A DNA stretch of 52,891 nucleotides from an uncultured Dehalococcoidia bacterium (GCA_903929005.1 CAIYTC010000054.1:1-52891), one strand, 5' to 3'; shown: positions 32,049-41,328, counted from the stretch's first letter. Program-made: numbers and translations. Notes: a model not told the origin generated them from the sequence alone.

Positions 32049-32720
32049 GTGAAAAAATCGCTGTATATCGTTATAGTCGGCGGGGGCAATATCGGTTATT
32101 ACCTTAGCAAAGCCCTGCTCAACCAGGGACACGAGGTGCTGATAATTGAAAGGGATGTACGCAAATGCGAGCGCTTAGAGGACGAACTGGGCAGTTGCTG
32201 CATGCGCGGCGATGGCTGTGAAACTGCGGTGCTGAGCGAAGCGGGCTTGAACCGGGCTGATGTTTTAATAGCTACAGCCAGCCAGGACGAGGATAATCTC
32301 GTATCATGCCAGGTTGCCAAACACCGCTTCAAAGTGCCCCGCACCATTGCGCTGGTTAACAATCCCATAAACGACAAAATTTTCAAAAATCTCGGAGTTG
32401 ATGCCACGATATCTGTAACCAACACCATCCTTGAACATGTTGAGCAGGAGATACCGGCACTTTCATTGATCCACCTTTTGACTATGAGCGGGCAGATGGA
32501 AGAGGTCGTGGAATTGCTTATCGCCAGTGACTCCCCGGCCGTAGGTAAATCGATAGGCCATTTAAGATTGCCTGGAGATACCACTATCGCGCTTGTCATG
32601 CGTGAGGGGGAGCGCCCCAGGGTACCGGACGCCGATACTGTTCTCAAGGAAAATGACCGCGTTATTGCACTGACCACCTTGAGTAGCGAGAAGACACTCG
32701 AGAAAATCCTCTTGAGCTAA
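32049..32720 (+). CDS. TrkA-N plus TrkA-C regulatory protein
   Basis: A 223-residue protein with an N-terminal RCK domain (GGGNIGYYL; acidic IIERD strand end) and a C-terminal TrkA-C domain (about 145-223, VGKSIGHLRLPGDTTIALVMR). Start GTG 32049. With the preceding single-domain protein it could form a mixed RCK ring. No TrkH or KtrB pore protein is in the window; the only membrane partner in the operon is the APC permease. Confidence 0.9.
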   Translation: MKKSLYIVIVGGGNIGYYLSKALLNQGHEVLIIERDVRKCERLEDELGSCCMRGDGCETAVLSEAGLNRADVLIATASQDEDNLVSCQVAKHRFKVPRTIALVNNPINDKIFKNLGVDATISVTNTILEHVEQEIPALSLIHLLTMSGQMEEVVELLIASDSPAVGKSIGHLRLPGDTTIALVMREGERPRVPDADTVLKENDRVIALTTLSSEKTLEKILLS

Positions 32721-33214
32721 CCCTGTTTGGGCAGACGCGCTAAGCCATCTTTCAGTTTATTATAAGTTGTGTCCAGTCCTTCAGATATTACACGTGTGTC
32801 CGCTATTACCGCCATGAAATTATGGTCTCCATTCCACCTTGGCACGATATGTGTATGTATGTGGCCCACCAGTCCAGCGCCCGCTACCCTTCCGAGGTTC
32901 ATACCGATATTAAATCCGGCCGGCTTGATCTCCTCAGTGAGCAGCCTAACACACGTCTGGATAAGTTCAACATGCTCCCTGGCTTCCCTGTCATCAGCCT
33001 CCGTCACGTTGCCAATGTGGCGGTAAGGGGCAACCATTAAATGGCCCGGCGTATAAGGGTATTTATTTAAAATAATGAAGTTGAATTTGCCGCGATGCAG
33101 GATGTAATTAGCTTTATCCTCTTTCTGGGCCGGTTTGTCACATAGTATGCAGCCCTTGTCCTTATCAGCTTGCAGGATATACTGCATACGCCAGGGCGCC
33201 CATATTTTCCTCAT
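32717..33214 (-). CDS. HIT family nucleotide hydrolase/phosphorylase
   Basis: A 165-residue HIT protein with the catalytic HIHTHIVPRW triad and a CILC pair near the N-terminus (about 22-25) that may bind zinc together with later residues. The family cleaves dinucleoside polyphosphates such as Ap4A, or AMP derivatives. The length and the PYTPGHLMVAPYRH stretch fit the Ap4A phosphorylase-like branch. It ends convergently with the TrkA gene, overlapping four bases. Confidence 0.9.
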   Translation of the reverse strand: MRKIWAPWRMQYILQADKDKGCILCDKPAQKEDKANYILHRGKFNFIILNKYPYTPGHLMVAPYRHIGNVTEADDREAREHVELIQTCVRLLTEEIKPAGFNIGMNLGRVAGAGLVGHIHTHIVPRWNGDHNFMAVIADTRVISEGLDTTYNKLKDGLARLPKQG

Positions 33215-33304
33215 TGTGAAAAGACCTCGCTAAAACGGTGTTCACCATTGTAGCACGATTATTGACTTTACTGCTCAACATTGATATCTTTGTCTTGATT
33301 GCGT

Positions 33305-34159
33305 ATGACATCACTGGATCTTAGCTTCTTTGCCCGGGGCAACATTTCCGGGAGCTTCAAAAAGGAAGTCTCCGAAGTCCTTAACGACTGTTATAAGCGC
33401 TTCGGTCAGCGGGTACCATACAAAATTGAGGTGTATGCCTTTGATACCGCAGAGAACCTTAACAACTTCCTGCGTGAAGAAAAGTTCAAACTCGGCATGT
33501 CCTTTAATACCGTTGATGACGCATCAGTCTGCACCTATGAGGTATTGCGCGGTTATCCGCGCCTGCTGCTGTGCAGCGAGCAATTATCCAAGTACGGCAA
33601 GCAGGCCAGGGCAGGTGCAATCAGGCATGAGGCGGCTCATACTATACTCCACGGCGCTCTTGAATACAGCATTTTTCAAATACCGGAAGACTGCCGGCAC
33701 ACGGCCACCGTAAAGGGGATAGATAACGAAAAGTTGGAGGAGATTTTTTTCCAACTTTCCCTGGGAGTAAAAGATTATGAGGCTACCAGGCTGCTGATCG
33801 AGCACGATTACATCCACTGCCAGTTTGCCTATGCGCTGGAATGGATTCAACCGGCCGAAGATGACAAAACTGCCTGGAACATATCAAAAACCAACAGGCA
33901 AACAAGGTTTGTCTACGAAAGCGCACTTATGCGGCCTATCCTTTTCACCAATCCCTTGCTTTCGCTGCCGAAATCTAAAAAGGCGCCGGCTGAAAGCCTG
34001 CTGCAACTCGGCGCCAGGATGGAGCAGATGATTACCATACTGGGTGAAAAGGAGGAAAACAAAGTATTAGCGGTGGCCGGCTCTATCATAGAATCCTTAA
34101 CTGATGACACACACACCAACATAGACTCAGCCTTCCGTCAGCTTATTAGCTTGATTTAG
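33305..34159 (+). CDS. Unknown protein with a HEAAH zinc-metalloprotease-like motif
   Basis: A 284-residue protein from ATG 33305 (a TTG six bases upstream is also open; neither has a clear ribosome site). I do not recognise the family. RHEAAHTILHG (His108, Glu109, His112, with His116 close by) is the classical HExxH zinc pattern of gluzincin-like proteases. There is no signal peptide or membrane helix, so it would be cytoplasmic. A downstream LIEHDYIH stretch may give a third ligand. It precedes the MBL-fold hydrolase by 27 bases on the same strand and may share its operon. Confidence 0.6.
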   Translation: MTSLDLSFFARGNISGSFKKEVSEVLNDCYKRFGQRVPYKIEVYAFDTAENLNNFLREEKFKLGMSFNTVDDASVCTYEVLRGYPRLLLCSEQLSKYGKQARAGAIRHEAAHTILHGALEYSIFQIPEDCRHTATVKGIDNEKLEEIFFQLSLGVKDYEATRLLIEHDYIHCQFAYALEWIQPAEDDKTAWNISKTNRQTRFVYESALMRPILFTNPLLSLPKSKKAPAESLLQLGARMEQMITILGEKEENKVLAVAGSIIESLTDDTHTNIDSAFRQLISLI

Positions 34160-34186
34160 CACAAATCTAACCAAAGGCGGGTAGCA

Positions 34187-34909
34187 ATGAAACTCCATAA
34201 CTCAATTAAGTTAACGGATTACCTGTACAGCTACATCTGGAAAGGCATGGGTAATAACTGTAATACCTGTGTACTGACGGGCGTAATCAAGGGGGACAAG
34301 CCACATATCATCATTGACCCGGGGCATATTATCAACGAGTCCGATGAAGACTGCTTTGCCAGCCTCGAAGAAGGGATGGCGGCCGACCATATCAAAATAG
34401 ACGAAGTCGGACTGATAATTAATACGCACAGCCATCCTGACCACTGCCAGTCAAATGAACTCATAGTCAGCAGAAGCGGAGCGGCGGTAACGCTTTCTAA
34501 AGAAGAGGACGATTTCAGAAACGCCATCGGCGAACACATGTACACCATGTTCGGCATGAAACCGCCCCGCTTCACCCCGCTCTTTTTCCTCAAAGAAGGT
34601 GACGTTGACCTGGGCAAGGATGGGTTCAAAATGCAGGTTATTCTTACACCCGGTCATTCACCCGGCTCGGTTTGTCTTTATCTGCCGGATACCAAGGTAC
34701 TCATAACCGGTGATGTAGTTTTCTACATGAGCGTAGGCAGGACCGATTTCCCGGGCGGCAACACCCTGCTGCTGAAAAAGAGTATAGATAAATTAGCCGA
34801 ACTGGATGTCGAATATCTTGTTCCCGGGCACAATACGGAGCCGAATGGGGTCATCCGGGGCAGGGATAAGATAAAGCGCAATTTCGAGTCAGTCCAAATG
34901 TTCTTCTAA
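34187..34909 (+). CDS. Metallo-beta-lactamase-fold hydrolase
   Basis: A 240-residue MBL-fold protein with the metal motif HSHPDH (81-86 as H-S-H-P-D-H), a later histidine in TPGHSPGSV and a C-terminal VPGHN. The glyoxalase II-like arrangement predicts thioester or related hydrolysis; the exact substrate is unknown. It has a GGCGGG-type ribosome site. It is followed by an unknown gene 15 bases on. Confidence 0.88.
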   Translation: MKLHNSIKLTDYLYSYIWKGMGNNCNTCVLTGVIKGDKPHIIIDPGHIINESDEDCFASLEEGMAADHIKIDEVGLIINTHSHPDHCQSNELIVSRSGAAVTLSKEEDDFRNAIGEHMYTMFGMKPPRFTPLFFLKEGDVDLGKDGFKMQVILTPGHSPGSVCLYLPDTKVLITGDVVFYMSVGRTDFPGGNTLLLKKSIDKLAELDVEYLVPGHNTEPNGVIRGRDKIKRNFESVQMFF

Positions 34910-34924
34910 CTTCCGGAAGTAACC

Positions 34925-35599
34925 ATGGAATCAGATGAAAAAATACGGTTAGCGATCGAGAATACGCTGGTCCTGCGACCCCCCAGGCAGCAGCTCGCTA
35001 CTTTTGGCGTTACCAACGTATATTACTACATGATTACCGAGCTCATGCCGGAGGTGAATGTAGTAAGAGAGGGCAGGGTGATAGCTGCGCGGCCTAAAAT
35101 CGTTACCCCTGCCTATCTGATGCACATAGAAGGTTTCAGCGGGCCGGCACGGCGGTATATTCAAATGGCAGCAGAACAAAATCCCCATGAGCCGGGTATC
35201 TTATATTCATATAAAAATGAATTCGGCGAAATGAGCGTGGTCTCTGAACCGCTGGGAAGTATAGTGGATAATATCAACCGGCGCATTGACAGCCATAACG
35301 ACCCGCTCAGTGCTATTATCAGGGGCGTTGAGGATATGTGGGACGTCTCTTTGATGAAGTTCACTTTCCATCTCACCCGGAATTCCGTGTACCATAATTT
35401 TTCGGAGATATACGGCCGGGGCCGGTTACATATTGATACGCAGGGTGTCCTACAGGACGCCAGGGATAGCATTGAAGAGCTTTTTGAAGCGACCAGGAAG
35501 GACCCCTCCTGTGCACCGGAACTGGTCAGCGAACTGCATCGCTGGAACCTCTGGAACAGCTACCAGGACCGTTTTTTGAAGCTTTTTAGAAAATTATAA
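34925..35599 (+). CDS. Unknown protein, 224 residues
   Basis: A 224-residue soluble protein without signal peptide or membrane helix. I do not recognise the family. It begins with an acidic helix, has a Tyr-rich VYYYMITELMPE segment (about 32-43), and ends in an Arg/Trp-rich helical region. Coding quality is good and it follows the MBL gene closely, so it is probably cotranscribed. No function is proposed. Confidence 0.6.
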   Translation: MESDEKIRLAIENTLVLRPPRQQLATFGVTNVYYYMITELMPEVNVVREGRVIAARPKIVTPAYLMHIEGFSGPARRYIQMAAEQNPHEPGILYSYKNEFGEMSVVSEPLGSIVDNINRRIDSHNDPLSAIIRGVEDMWDVSLMKFTFHLTRNSVYHNFSEIYGRGRLHIDTQGVLQDARDSIEELFEATRKDPSCAPELVSELHRWNLWNSYQDRFLKLFRKL

Positions 35600-35707
35600 G
35601 ATCTTAGCTCGATTTATGCCTGCTATGCCGATTGACATTATTTCCCAAGAGTTATATAGTACTCACGCCTGCATAAACTTGAGTTTACGGGTGGCAGGGT
35701 CAGGTAA

Positions 35708-35983
35708 ATGAATCAGCGGCGGTCTAATATTGAAATAATCAATGAAATGCTGCGGATCGGGGCTGGCGGAGCTGGTAAGACCGAGATAATGTACAGCGCC
35801 AATATGAGCTACCGGCAATTGCAAAAATATCTTAAATTTATGGTATCGCAGGGTCTGATAGACAAAATTGAAGTGGGCACCCCGTCTGTTTCCTTCCGGG
35901 TTACAGAAAAGGGACATGGATTAAGGCAAAGCATTGAGATCGTGCTTGAGGTATTGAATTTCAAAGAGCCTGAAGATAAATAA
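35708..35983 (+). CDS. Archaeal-type winged-helix DNA-binding protein
   Basis: A 91-residue winged-helix protein. The pattern GAGKTEIMYSANMSYRQL, a recognition helix QKYLKFMVSQGLI and a wing (VSFRVTEKG) match the small winged-helix family common in archaea and in Dehalococcoidia. It likely binds DNA as a dimer. It sits 17 bases ahead of another small gene, as an apparent pair. Confidence 0.8.
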   Translation: MNQRRSNIEIINEMLRIGAGGAGKTEIMYSANMSYRQLQKYLKFMVSQGLIDKIEVGTPSVSFRVTEKGHGLRQSIEIVLEVLNFKEPEDK

Positions 35984-36000
35984 AGTTTGAGGAGATGCGT

Positions 36001-36327
36001 ATGACGGAAAAAAGGATGCTGATACTTGATGCTGGGACCGTGCAAAAGATCGAGGAAAACCGCGGCGATATGAGCGTCTCCGAATTTATCAATTTCGTAA
36101 TTGACAGCCAGTTTGAGGAGACCAGCGCACCGCATCAGAAAGATCTTGTGACCAAGGAAGAATTCCACCATTTTGAAGAGGGTATCAGGGACCTGTTGCG
36201 AAGCTTCCTGGAATTCTTTCTCAGCTATGGCCTTGAACTGGGCAAGCAACCCACTGACGGCGAACTTGACAAGCTAAGCTCTCAGCTGCAAGGGTTGAGC
36301 AAGACCATCAAAGCCAAAAAACTTTGA
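36001..36327 (+). CDS. Small ribbon-helix-helix-like or coiled-coil protein, partner of the winged-helix gene
   Basis: A 108-residue protein with a short N-terminal strand (RMLILDAGTV) and helix-turn-helix spacing reminiscent of a ribbon-helix-helix domain (about 1-42), followed by a long charged helix. ATG 36001 has GAGGAG seven bases upstream. The family is unknown to me. Its close spacing to the winged-helix gene suggests a joint regulatory role; the target could be the GH3-like gene that follows 147 bases later. Confidence 0.55.
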   Translation: MTEKRMLILDAGTVQKIEENRGDMSVSEFINFVIDSQFEETSAPHQKDLVTKEEFHHFEEGIRDLLRSFLEFFLSYGLELGKQPTDGELDKLSSQLQGLSKTIKAKKL

Positions 36328-36474
36328 GCCGAATATAACCTTTTTCCTCATTTTCTATTCATCCATCCCCATTCCATTCGTATCTGATAGAACTGTTTTC
36401 TAGAACACAAACACTTCCCAATTCCTTTCAATCGTGCCATAGTGTAATTTGTCGTATTCGTGGGAGGTGTATCT

Positions 36475-38148
36475 ATGCCTACTGTAAAAGAGTTACTGCG
36501 CACAGGCCGTAAAGAGGACCTTTGGCAGAAATGCTGCGGTTTTCTCGACTTAAGCATTGAACAATTCATGTCCATCCAAAAAAGGCTTTTGCTCGAGCAA
36601 ATTGAGCTACTCAATGCCTCGATTATCGGAAGAAAAATTTTTAAGGGTACTATACCCCAGGACGTCGAAGAGTTCAGGAAAAGGGCACCGCTTACTACTT
36701 ACCAGGATTATTGCCCCGAGTTAAGCGAGAAAAGGGATGATGCCATGCCGCTTAAGCCGTTGTTATGGCAGCATACATCGGGCAGGTCTGCTGAGTATCC
36801 CTTCAAATGGGAGAGCATCAAGTGGGTACCAGTAACCCAGAGGATGTGCGAGGAACTGGCTACAATTCTGGCAGGCGCTGCCATCCTGGCGAGTTGCAAG
36901 CATAAGGGTGATGTATCAGCCGCGAAGCGCGGGGCAAAATTTATTTACGCGGTAGCTCCCAGGCCATATACATCGGGAACATATGCTTACATAGTTACTG
37001 AGGAGGTCGAAGCCATCAGCATGCCTCCGTTGGAAGTTGCGGAAAAACTGGACATTGAAGAACGCATCGAATTAAGCTTCAAGCAAGCCTTATCCCAGGG
37101 CCTGGATTTTTATTTTGGCGTTTCAGTAGCTTTAGTGGCTATCGGTGAGAAAATCAATCAGCGCATGGGCACGGTCAATGTTAAATCGGTGTTATCTCAA
37201 CCGAGAGCTTTAGCCAGGTTGGCAAAGGGTTTAATCAAAAGCAAGTTGGCCGGACGTCAGCTTATGCCTAAAGATTTGTGGACGGTAAAGGGCATCTTAG
37301 GCAGCGGAACTGATGGTACTATCTTCAAGAATGTAATTAAAGATACCTGGGGCAGGTACCCACTGGATATTTATGGCAGCACTGAAGCCAGTGTGCTTGC
37401 CACACAAACCTGGGATTACGACGGCATGACGTTTATACCTAACATGAATTTCTTTGAATTCATCCCGGAAGCAGAGTATGAGAAGTGGAAGGAGAACAGG
37501 TCATATATACCCAGGACCGTACTGCTTAATGAGGTACGGCCAAACAGCAAATATGAACTCGTCATCAGTAATTTCCACGGGGCGCCGCTCATCAGGTATA
37601 GAACGGGAGATATCATCAAGATCACTTCGCTGCGCAATAATAAACTGAACATTGAGCTGCCCCAGATGGAGGTTGAGGGCAGAATAGACGATGTAATTGA
37701 TATAGGCGGATTTGTCAGGTTGACAGAGAAGGTCATCTGGCAGGCTATCAGCAACACAGCTATACCTTATGTTGATTGGGTAGCCCGCAAGGAACAAAAA
37801 GAGGATAAATCTTTCCTGCATGTGTATCTCGAACTGAAAGATGATACCAAGCTCGGTGAAGACACCATAGCACGCGCAATTTACACCGAATTAAAAAAAA
37901 TGGATGAGGAATTCCTTTACGGAAATGTTGAAACAGTGCTTAATACTCTGCCGGTAATAGTTAATTTACTGCCAAAGGGAGCTTTTGAAAACCATATCAA
38001 TTTACGACGTTCCCAGGGCGCAGACCTGGCACATTTAAAGCCACGTCACATAAATCCCACCGATAAAGAATTGACCACCCTCGGTGCACCAGTTACTGCA
38101 TCACCTGAAGCAGAACGGGTATCTGTGGGAGCACCGGCAGCAAGCTAA
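36475..38148 (+). CDS. GH3-like acyl-adenylating enzyme
   Basis: A 557-residue protein of the GH3 family (related to plant auxin-amido synthetases), part of the ANL adenylate-forming superfamily. It shows LWQHTSGRSAEYP (nucleotide loop), YGSTEASVLATQ and RYRTGD motifs. Plant members join an acyl acid to an amino acid; bacterial members are mostly uncharacterised. ATG 36475 follows GGGAGG; a longer reading from 36460 lacks a site. The C-terminal 40 residues are low-complexity Pro/Ala/Glu. A terminator hairpin follows, so it is the last gene of its unit. Confidence 0.85.
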   Translation: MPTVKELLRTGRKEDLWQKCCGFLDLSIEQFMSIQKRLLLEQIELLNASIIGRKIFKGTIPQDVEEFRKRAPLTTYQDYCPELSEKRDDAMPLKPLLWQHTSGRSAEYPFKWESIKWVPVTQRMCEELATILAGAAILASCKHKGDVSAAKRGAKFIYAVAPRPYTSGTYAYIVTEEVEAISMPPLEVAEKLDIEERIELSFKQALSQGLDFYFGVSVALVAIGEKINQRMGTVNVKSVLSQPRALARLAKGLIKSKLAGRQLMPKDLWTVKGILGSGTDGTIFKNVIKDTWGRYPLDIYGSTEASVLATQTWDYDGMTFIPNMNFFEFIPEAEYEKWKENRSYIPRTVLLNEVRPNSKYELVISNFHGAPLIRYRTGDIIKITSLRNNKLNIELPQMEVEGRIDDVIDIGGFVRLTEKVIWQAISNTAIPYVDWVARKEQKEDKSFLHVYLELKDDTKLGEDTIARAIYTELKKMDEEFLYGNVETVLNTLPVIVNLLPKGAFENHINLRRSQGADLAHLKPRHINPTDKELTTLGAPVTASPEAERVSVGAPAAS

Positions 38149-38169
38149 GTTCCGCGAGTTATTACTCTA

Positions 38170-38207
38170 AGCAGGGCAACCTGGCCGGGTTGCCCTGCTT
38201 TCTTTTT
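38170..38207 (+). terminator. Intrinsic terminator after the GH3-like gene
   Basis: A 12-bp perfect stem (38170-38181 and 38188-38199) with a six-base loop, followed by TTTCTTTTT. It is the cleanest rho-independent terminator in the window. Confidence 0.92.
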
Positions 38208-38253
38208 CCCGAGTTGACGATGTTCTAATCAGGCGGGGTCTTACGGCTATATC

Positions 38254-38282
38254 TTGACATTTGATAGCTACAGCTACATAAT
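38254..38282 (+). promoter_or_regulatory. Promoter of the GGDEF/HD-GYP gene
   Basis: A consensus TTGACA (38254-38259), 17 bases, then CATAAT (38277-38282, five of six). Transcription would start near 38289, 22 bases before ATG 38311. The TTG of this -35 could be misread as the start codon of the gene. Confidence 0.75.
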
Positions 38283-38310
38283 AGTCACCGGTATAAATTT
38301 AAACCAATAC

Positions 38311-41300
38311 ATGAACATACAATCACTAATACCTCTCATAGCGACTATAACATATATCCCGCTGCTTATCGTCCTATACGCTAATCGACCCTGGCAGCGC
38401 CAGAAACAGGTCTTCGCACTGTTCCTCTGTGCTGCGATGCTGTGGAGCCTCGGTGATTTCCTGTTTCGCAGCGATTTCCTGGTCAATGAAAAAATTGTTG
38501 TTGCAAAAACGATACTCTGTATCCTTTCCTTCGCCCTTACACAATTTCACTACTTCTTGCGTACGTACTATGAGATAAAAAAACCAGGGATTCCCGTGGC
38601 TTACATCCTCATGGCTCTGGTATTTATACTGATAATCCTGTTTATCCCTGAACGTGTAATCGTTGATAAGGGCGTTATACCCGTATATGGAATATGGACA
38701 TATGCCCTGGTAGTTTATTATGTACCCTTGATCGGATATGATATCTACATGCTAATTAAGAAGCGTAACAGTATTGTAGACCCGGGGGCACGTAACCAAC
38801 TAAGCTACCTTATTGTATCCGTATTTATTTCCATGGTACTTATCATCCTTTCGGTCCGTATCGGGCCGGAATATCCACTTGCCCACGTGGCCAATTTTAT
38901 TTTCGCCCTGCTTTTAACTTATACCGTTATCAAACATCAGTTACTCGATTTGCGTATTATTCTGCGGCGCAGTTTGGCCATTACCGCCATGATTGCCAGC
39001 GGTGTGGGTTTATACCTGTTACTGTATGTCAGCGGGCACTTTTTATTCCACATCGAAATAATTACCATGAACTTTTTGTTGGGAATGGTTGCTGCCCTAT
39101 TGATTGTTTTCGTGATTTACCAGGTGCGGCATATAGCGATCAGCCAGATAGACAAATTGTTTTACCGCGATACGTACGAATACCGCCAAAGACTCAAAGA
39201 CTTTACAGAGAACCGTATCAGGGGAGTGCTCAACCTCGATGAAATGGGCAATGAATTGTTAAAACTGCTATGCGGAGCCATAAGATGCAGGCAAGCGTAC
39301 CTGATGCTGCCCCGTGAGGATACCGGTGATTTTTATGTCCGTTTCTCAATTGGGACAACACAACCTAATCTATCTTTCTCCGTAAAAAACGATAGCCCGA
39401 TAATACAGTGGCTACAAAGGACGAAAACTTATCTGTCCAGGGATAGGTTGCATATAGCTCCCGAATTCAAGAGTTTGTGGAAAGCAGAGCTTGAATCTAT
39501 TGCTCAATTGAATATTCAGATGTTCATGCCGGTGATCAGCAGAAATAATGTTATAGGCTTGCTGACGCTCGGTGAAAAACAGAATGAACACAGGTATTCT
39601 TTGGAAGATATCAACTATTCCGAGAGAATAATCAACAATACGGCGGCCAGTATTGAGAAAGAATACCTGCAGGACCAACTGAGAAAACGTGAGCAGGAAC
39701 TATCACTTATTAATCAATTGGCTGGTGTAATTTCCTCCAGTTTAAATATAGAAGAGGTATATGATGCTTTTGTCAGCGAACTCAAAGGAGTGATCGAGGT
39801 TGATTATACGGCGATCGCCCTAGTGGAAGGCGCCGATATTTATTTTGCCGCCGTATCGACGCAAGTCGGTTCGGCCTGGCAGACCGGACAAAAAATCCCA
39901 ATGCCCGGTACAGCAACGGAATGGATTTACTTGAACAGGAAGCCGTTCTATGAGCATGACCTCGCGCAAAGCAAACGATTTTGGACAGACGAAGAACATA
40001 TTAAGAGGGGAATTCGGTCGATTCTATACCTCCCACTTGTGAACAAGGGAGAGGTCATAGGTGTACTGATCATCGGCAGCAAGAGGGCTACTGCCTATAG
40101 CCCGGAACAAACCATAGTGCTGGAACACCTGGCGTCGCAGATAGCCGCTCCTATTGAAAACAGCCGGCTCTTTACTAAAGCTGAGGAAATAGCTCGCGTC
40201 GATGGCATTACAGAGTTGTTTAACAGGCGCCATTTTGATGAACGGATGCGTGAGGAAATAGCTCGTCATTCCCGCTACGGGGATACGCTTTCCTTACTAA
40301 TGATCGACCTGGATAGTTTTAAAAAATATAATGATACATTCGGGCATTTAGCAGGAGACCGCCTGCTTGTGCATGCCGCCAGGCTGGTTAAAGCTGCCAC
40401 CAGGTCTTCAGACCTTGCTTTCAGATACGGTGGAGATGAGTTTGCGATTATATTGCCAAACTCGTCTACTATGGATGCTTTCAACGTTGCGGAGCGTATG
40501 CGGGAGGATTTCGCCCTTGAAATGTCCGGCAGGCAGTTGGGCATCACACTCAGTATAGGAGTGGCTTCCTGGCCTGGGGACGGCACAACTTTGGATGAGA
40601 TATGCTATGCGGCCGATATGGCGCTATATTACGCCAAGCGTACCGGCCAAAACAGAACCTCAATCGCGTCACGCACACTATTCTCCTTGAATGAACCCAA
40701 CGCAAGTGTTAACACCGAGGCTGAAGTGCTCAGCACTATATACGCCCTGGCAGCGACACTTGAAGCGCGTGACAAATTTACCTACGGTCATTCACGGCGG
40801 GTGAGCCGTTATGCCGTGGCGTTAGCGGAAGCTTTGAATTTACCCCCGGAACAGGTAGCGTTGGTGAGCGCAGCGGCGCTTCTTCATGACATAGGCAAGG
40901 TCGGAATACCCGACAATGTGCTCAATAAAGCCGAAAAATTGTTAGATGACGAATGGGAACTGCTCAAACAGCACCCCAAGTTGTCAGCAACTATTGTGGG
41001 ACACGTGCCCAGCTTGAGCGCCTGCCTTGCTGTAGTAAGGCATCATCATGAGCACTGGGACGGCACAGGCTACCCGGCAGGACTCCAAGGTGAGGCCATA
41101 CCGATAGAGGCGCGGATACTCACGGTTACGGACGCATTTGAAGCAATGATTTCCGAAAGGCCCTATCGCAAAGCCCTGTCATTCAAGCAGGCTATAGCGG
41201 AATTAGAAAAATGCGCAGGATCGCAGTTCGATCCAATCGTTGTCAGAGCATTCATCCCTATAGCGCTCTCATCCGCACCTGACGATATCGAACTTGAAAT

Positions 41301-41328
41301 GCAACGCAGCCAAAAGGATCAAGATTAA
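38311..41328 (+). CDS. Membrane sensor with two GAF-like domains, GGDEF and HD-GYP
   Basis: A 1005-residue protein. The N-terminal quarter has about seven to eight membrane helices (roughly 1-290). Two GAF-like segments follow (about 310-460 and 480-620), then GGDEF (707-711) and a C-terminal HD-GYP domain: HD at 859-860 and the motif HHHEHWDGTGYP (911-922). It can in principle both make and break cyclic-di-GMP. The inhibition site RSSD (698-701) lies exactly five residues before GGDEF, so feedback control of the cyclase is possible. ATG 38311 was chosen because an upstream TTG is the promoter's -35 box. The signal sensed is unknown. Confidence 0.9.
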   Translation: MNIQSLIPLIATITYIPLLIVLYANRPWQRQKQVFALFLCAAMLWSLGDFLFRSDFLVNEKIVVAKTILCILSFALTQFHYFLRTYYEIKKPGIPVAYILMALVFILIILFIPERVIVDKGVIPVYGIWTYALVVYYVPLIGYDIYMLIKKRNSIVDPGARNQLSYLIVSVFISMVLIILSVRIGPEYPLAHVANFIFALLLTYTVIKHQLLDLRIILRRSLAITAMIASGVGLYLLLYVSGHFLFHIEIITMNFLLGMVAALLIVFVIYQVRHIAISQIDKLFYRDTYEYRQRLKDFTENRIRGVLNLDEMGNELLKLLCGAIRCRQAYLMLPREDTGDFYVRFSIGTTQPNLSFSVKNDSPIIQWLQRTKTYLSRDRLHIAPEFKSLWKAELESIAQLNIQMFMPVISRNNVIGLLTLGEKQNEHRYSLEDINYSERIINNTAASIEKEYLQDQLRKREQELSLINQLAGVISSSLNIEEVYDAFVSELKGVIEVDYTAIALVEGADIYFAAVSTQVGSAWQTGQKIPMPGTATEWIYLNRKPFYEHDLAQSKRFWTDEEHIKRGIRSILYLPLVNKGEVIGVLIIGSKRATAYSPEQTIVLEHLASQIAAPIENSRLFTKAEEIARVDGITELFNRRHFDERMREEIARHSRYGDTLSLLMIDLDSFKKYNDTFGHLAGDRLLVHAARLVKAATRSSDLAFRYGGDEFAIILPNSSTMDAFNVAERMREDFALEMSGRQLGITLSIGVASWPGDGTTLDEICYAADMALYYAKRTGQNRTSIASRTLFSLNEPNASVNTEAEVLSTIYALAATLEARDKFTYGHSRRVSRYAVALAEALNLPPEQVALVSAAALLHDIGKVGIPDNVLNKAEKLLDDEWELLKQHPKLSATIVGHVPSLSACLAVVRHHHEHWDGTGYPAGLQGEAIPIEARILTVTDAFEAMISERPYRKALSFKQAIAELEKCAGSQFDPIVVRAFIPIALSSAPDDIELEMQRSQKDQD

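Noticed and set aside
38254-38310. TTG start for the GGDEF/HD-GYP protein
   Set aside because: The TTG is the first half of a consensus TTGACA -35 box with a matching -10 after 17 bases; ATG 38311 starts a proper membrane helix.
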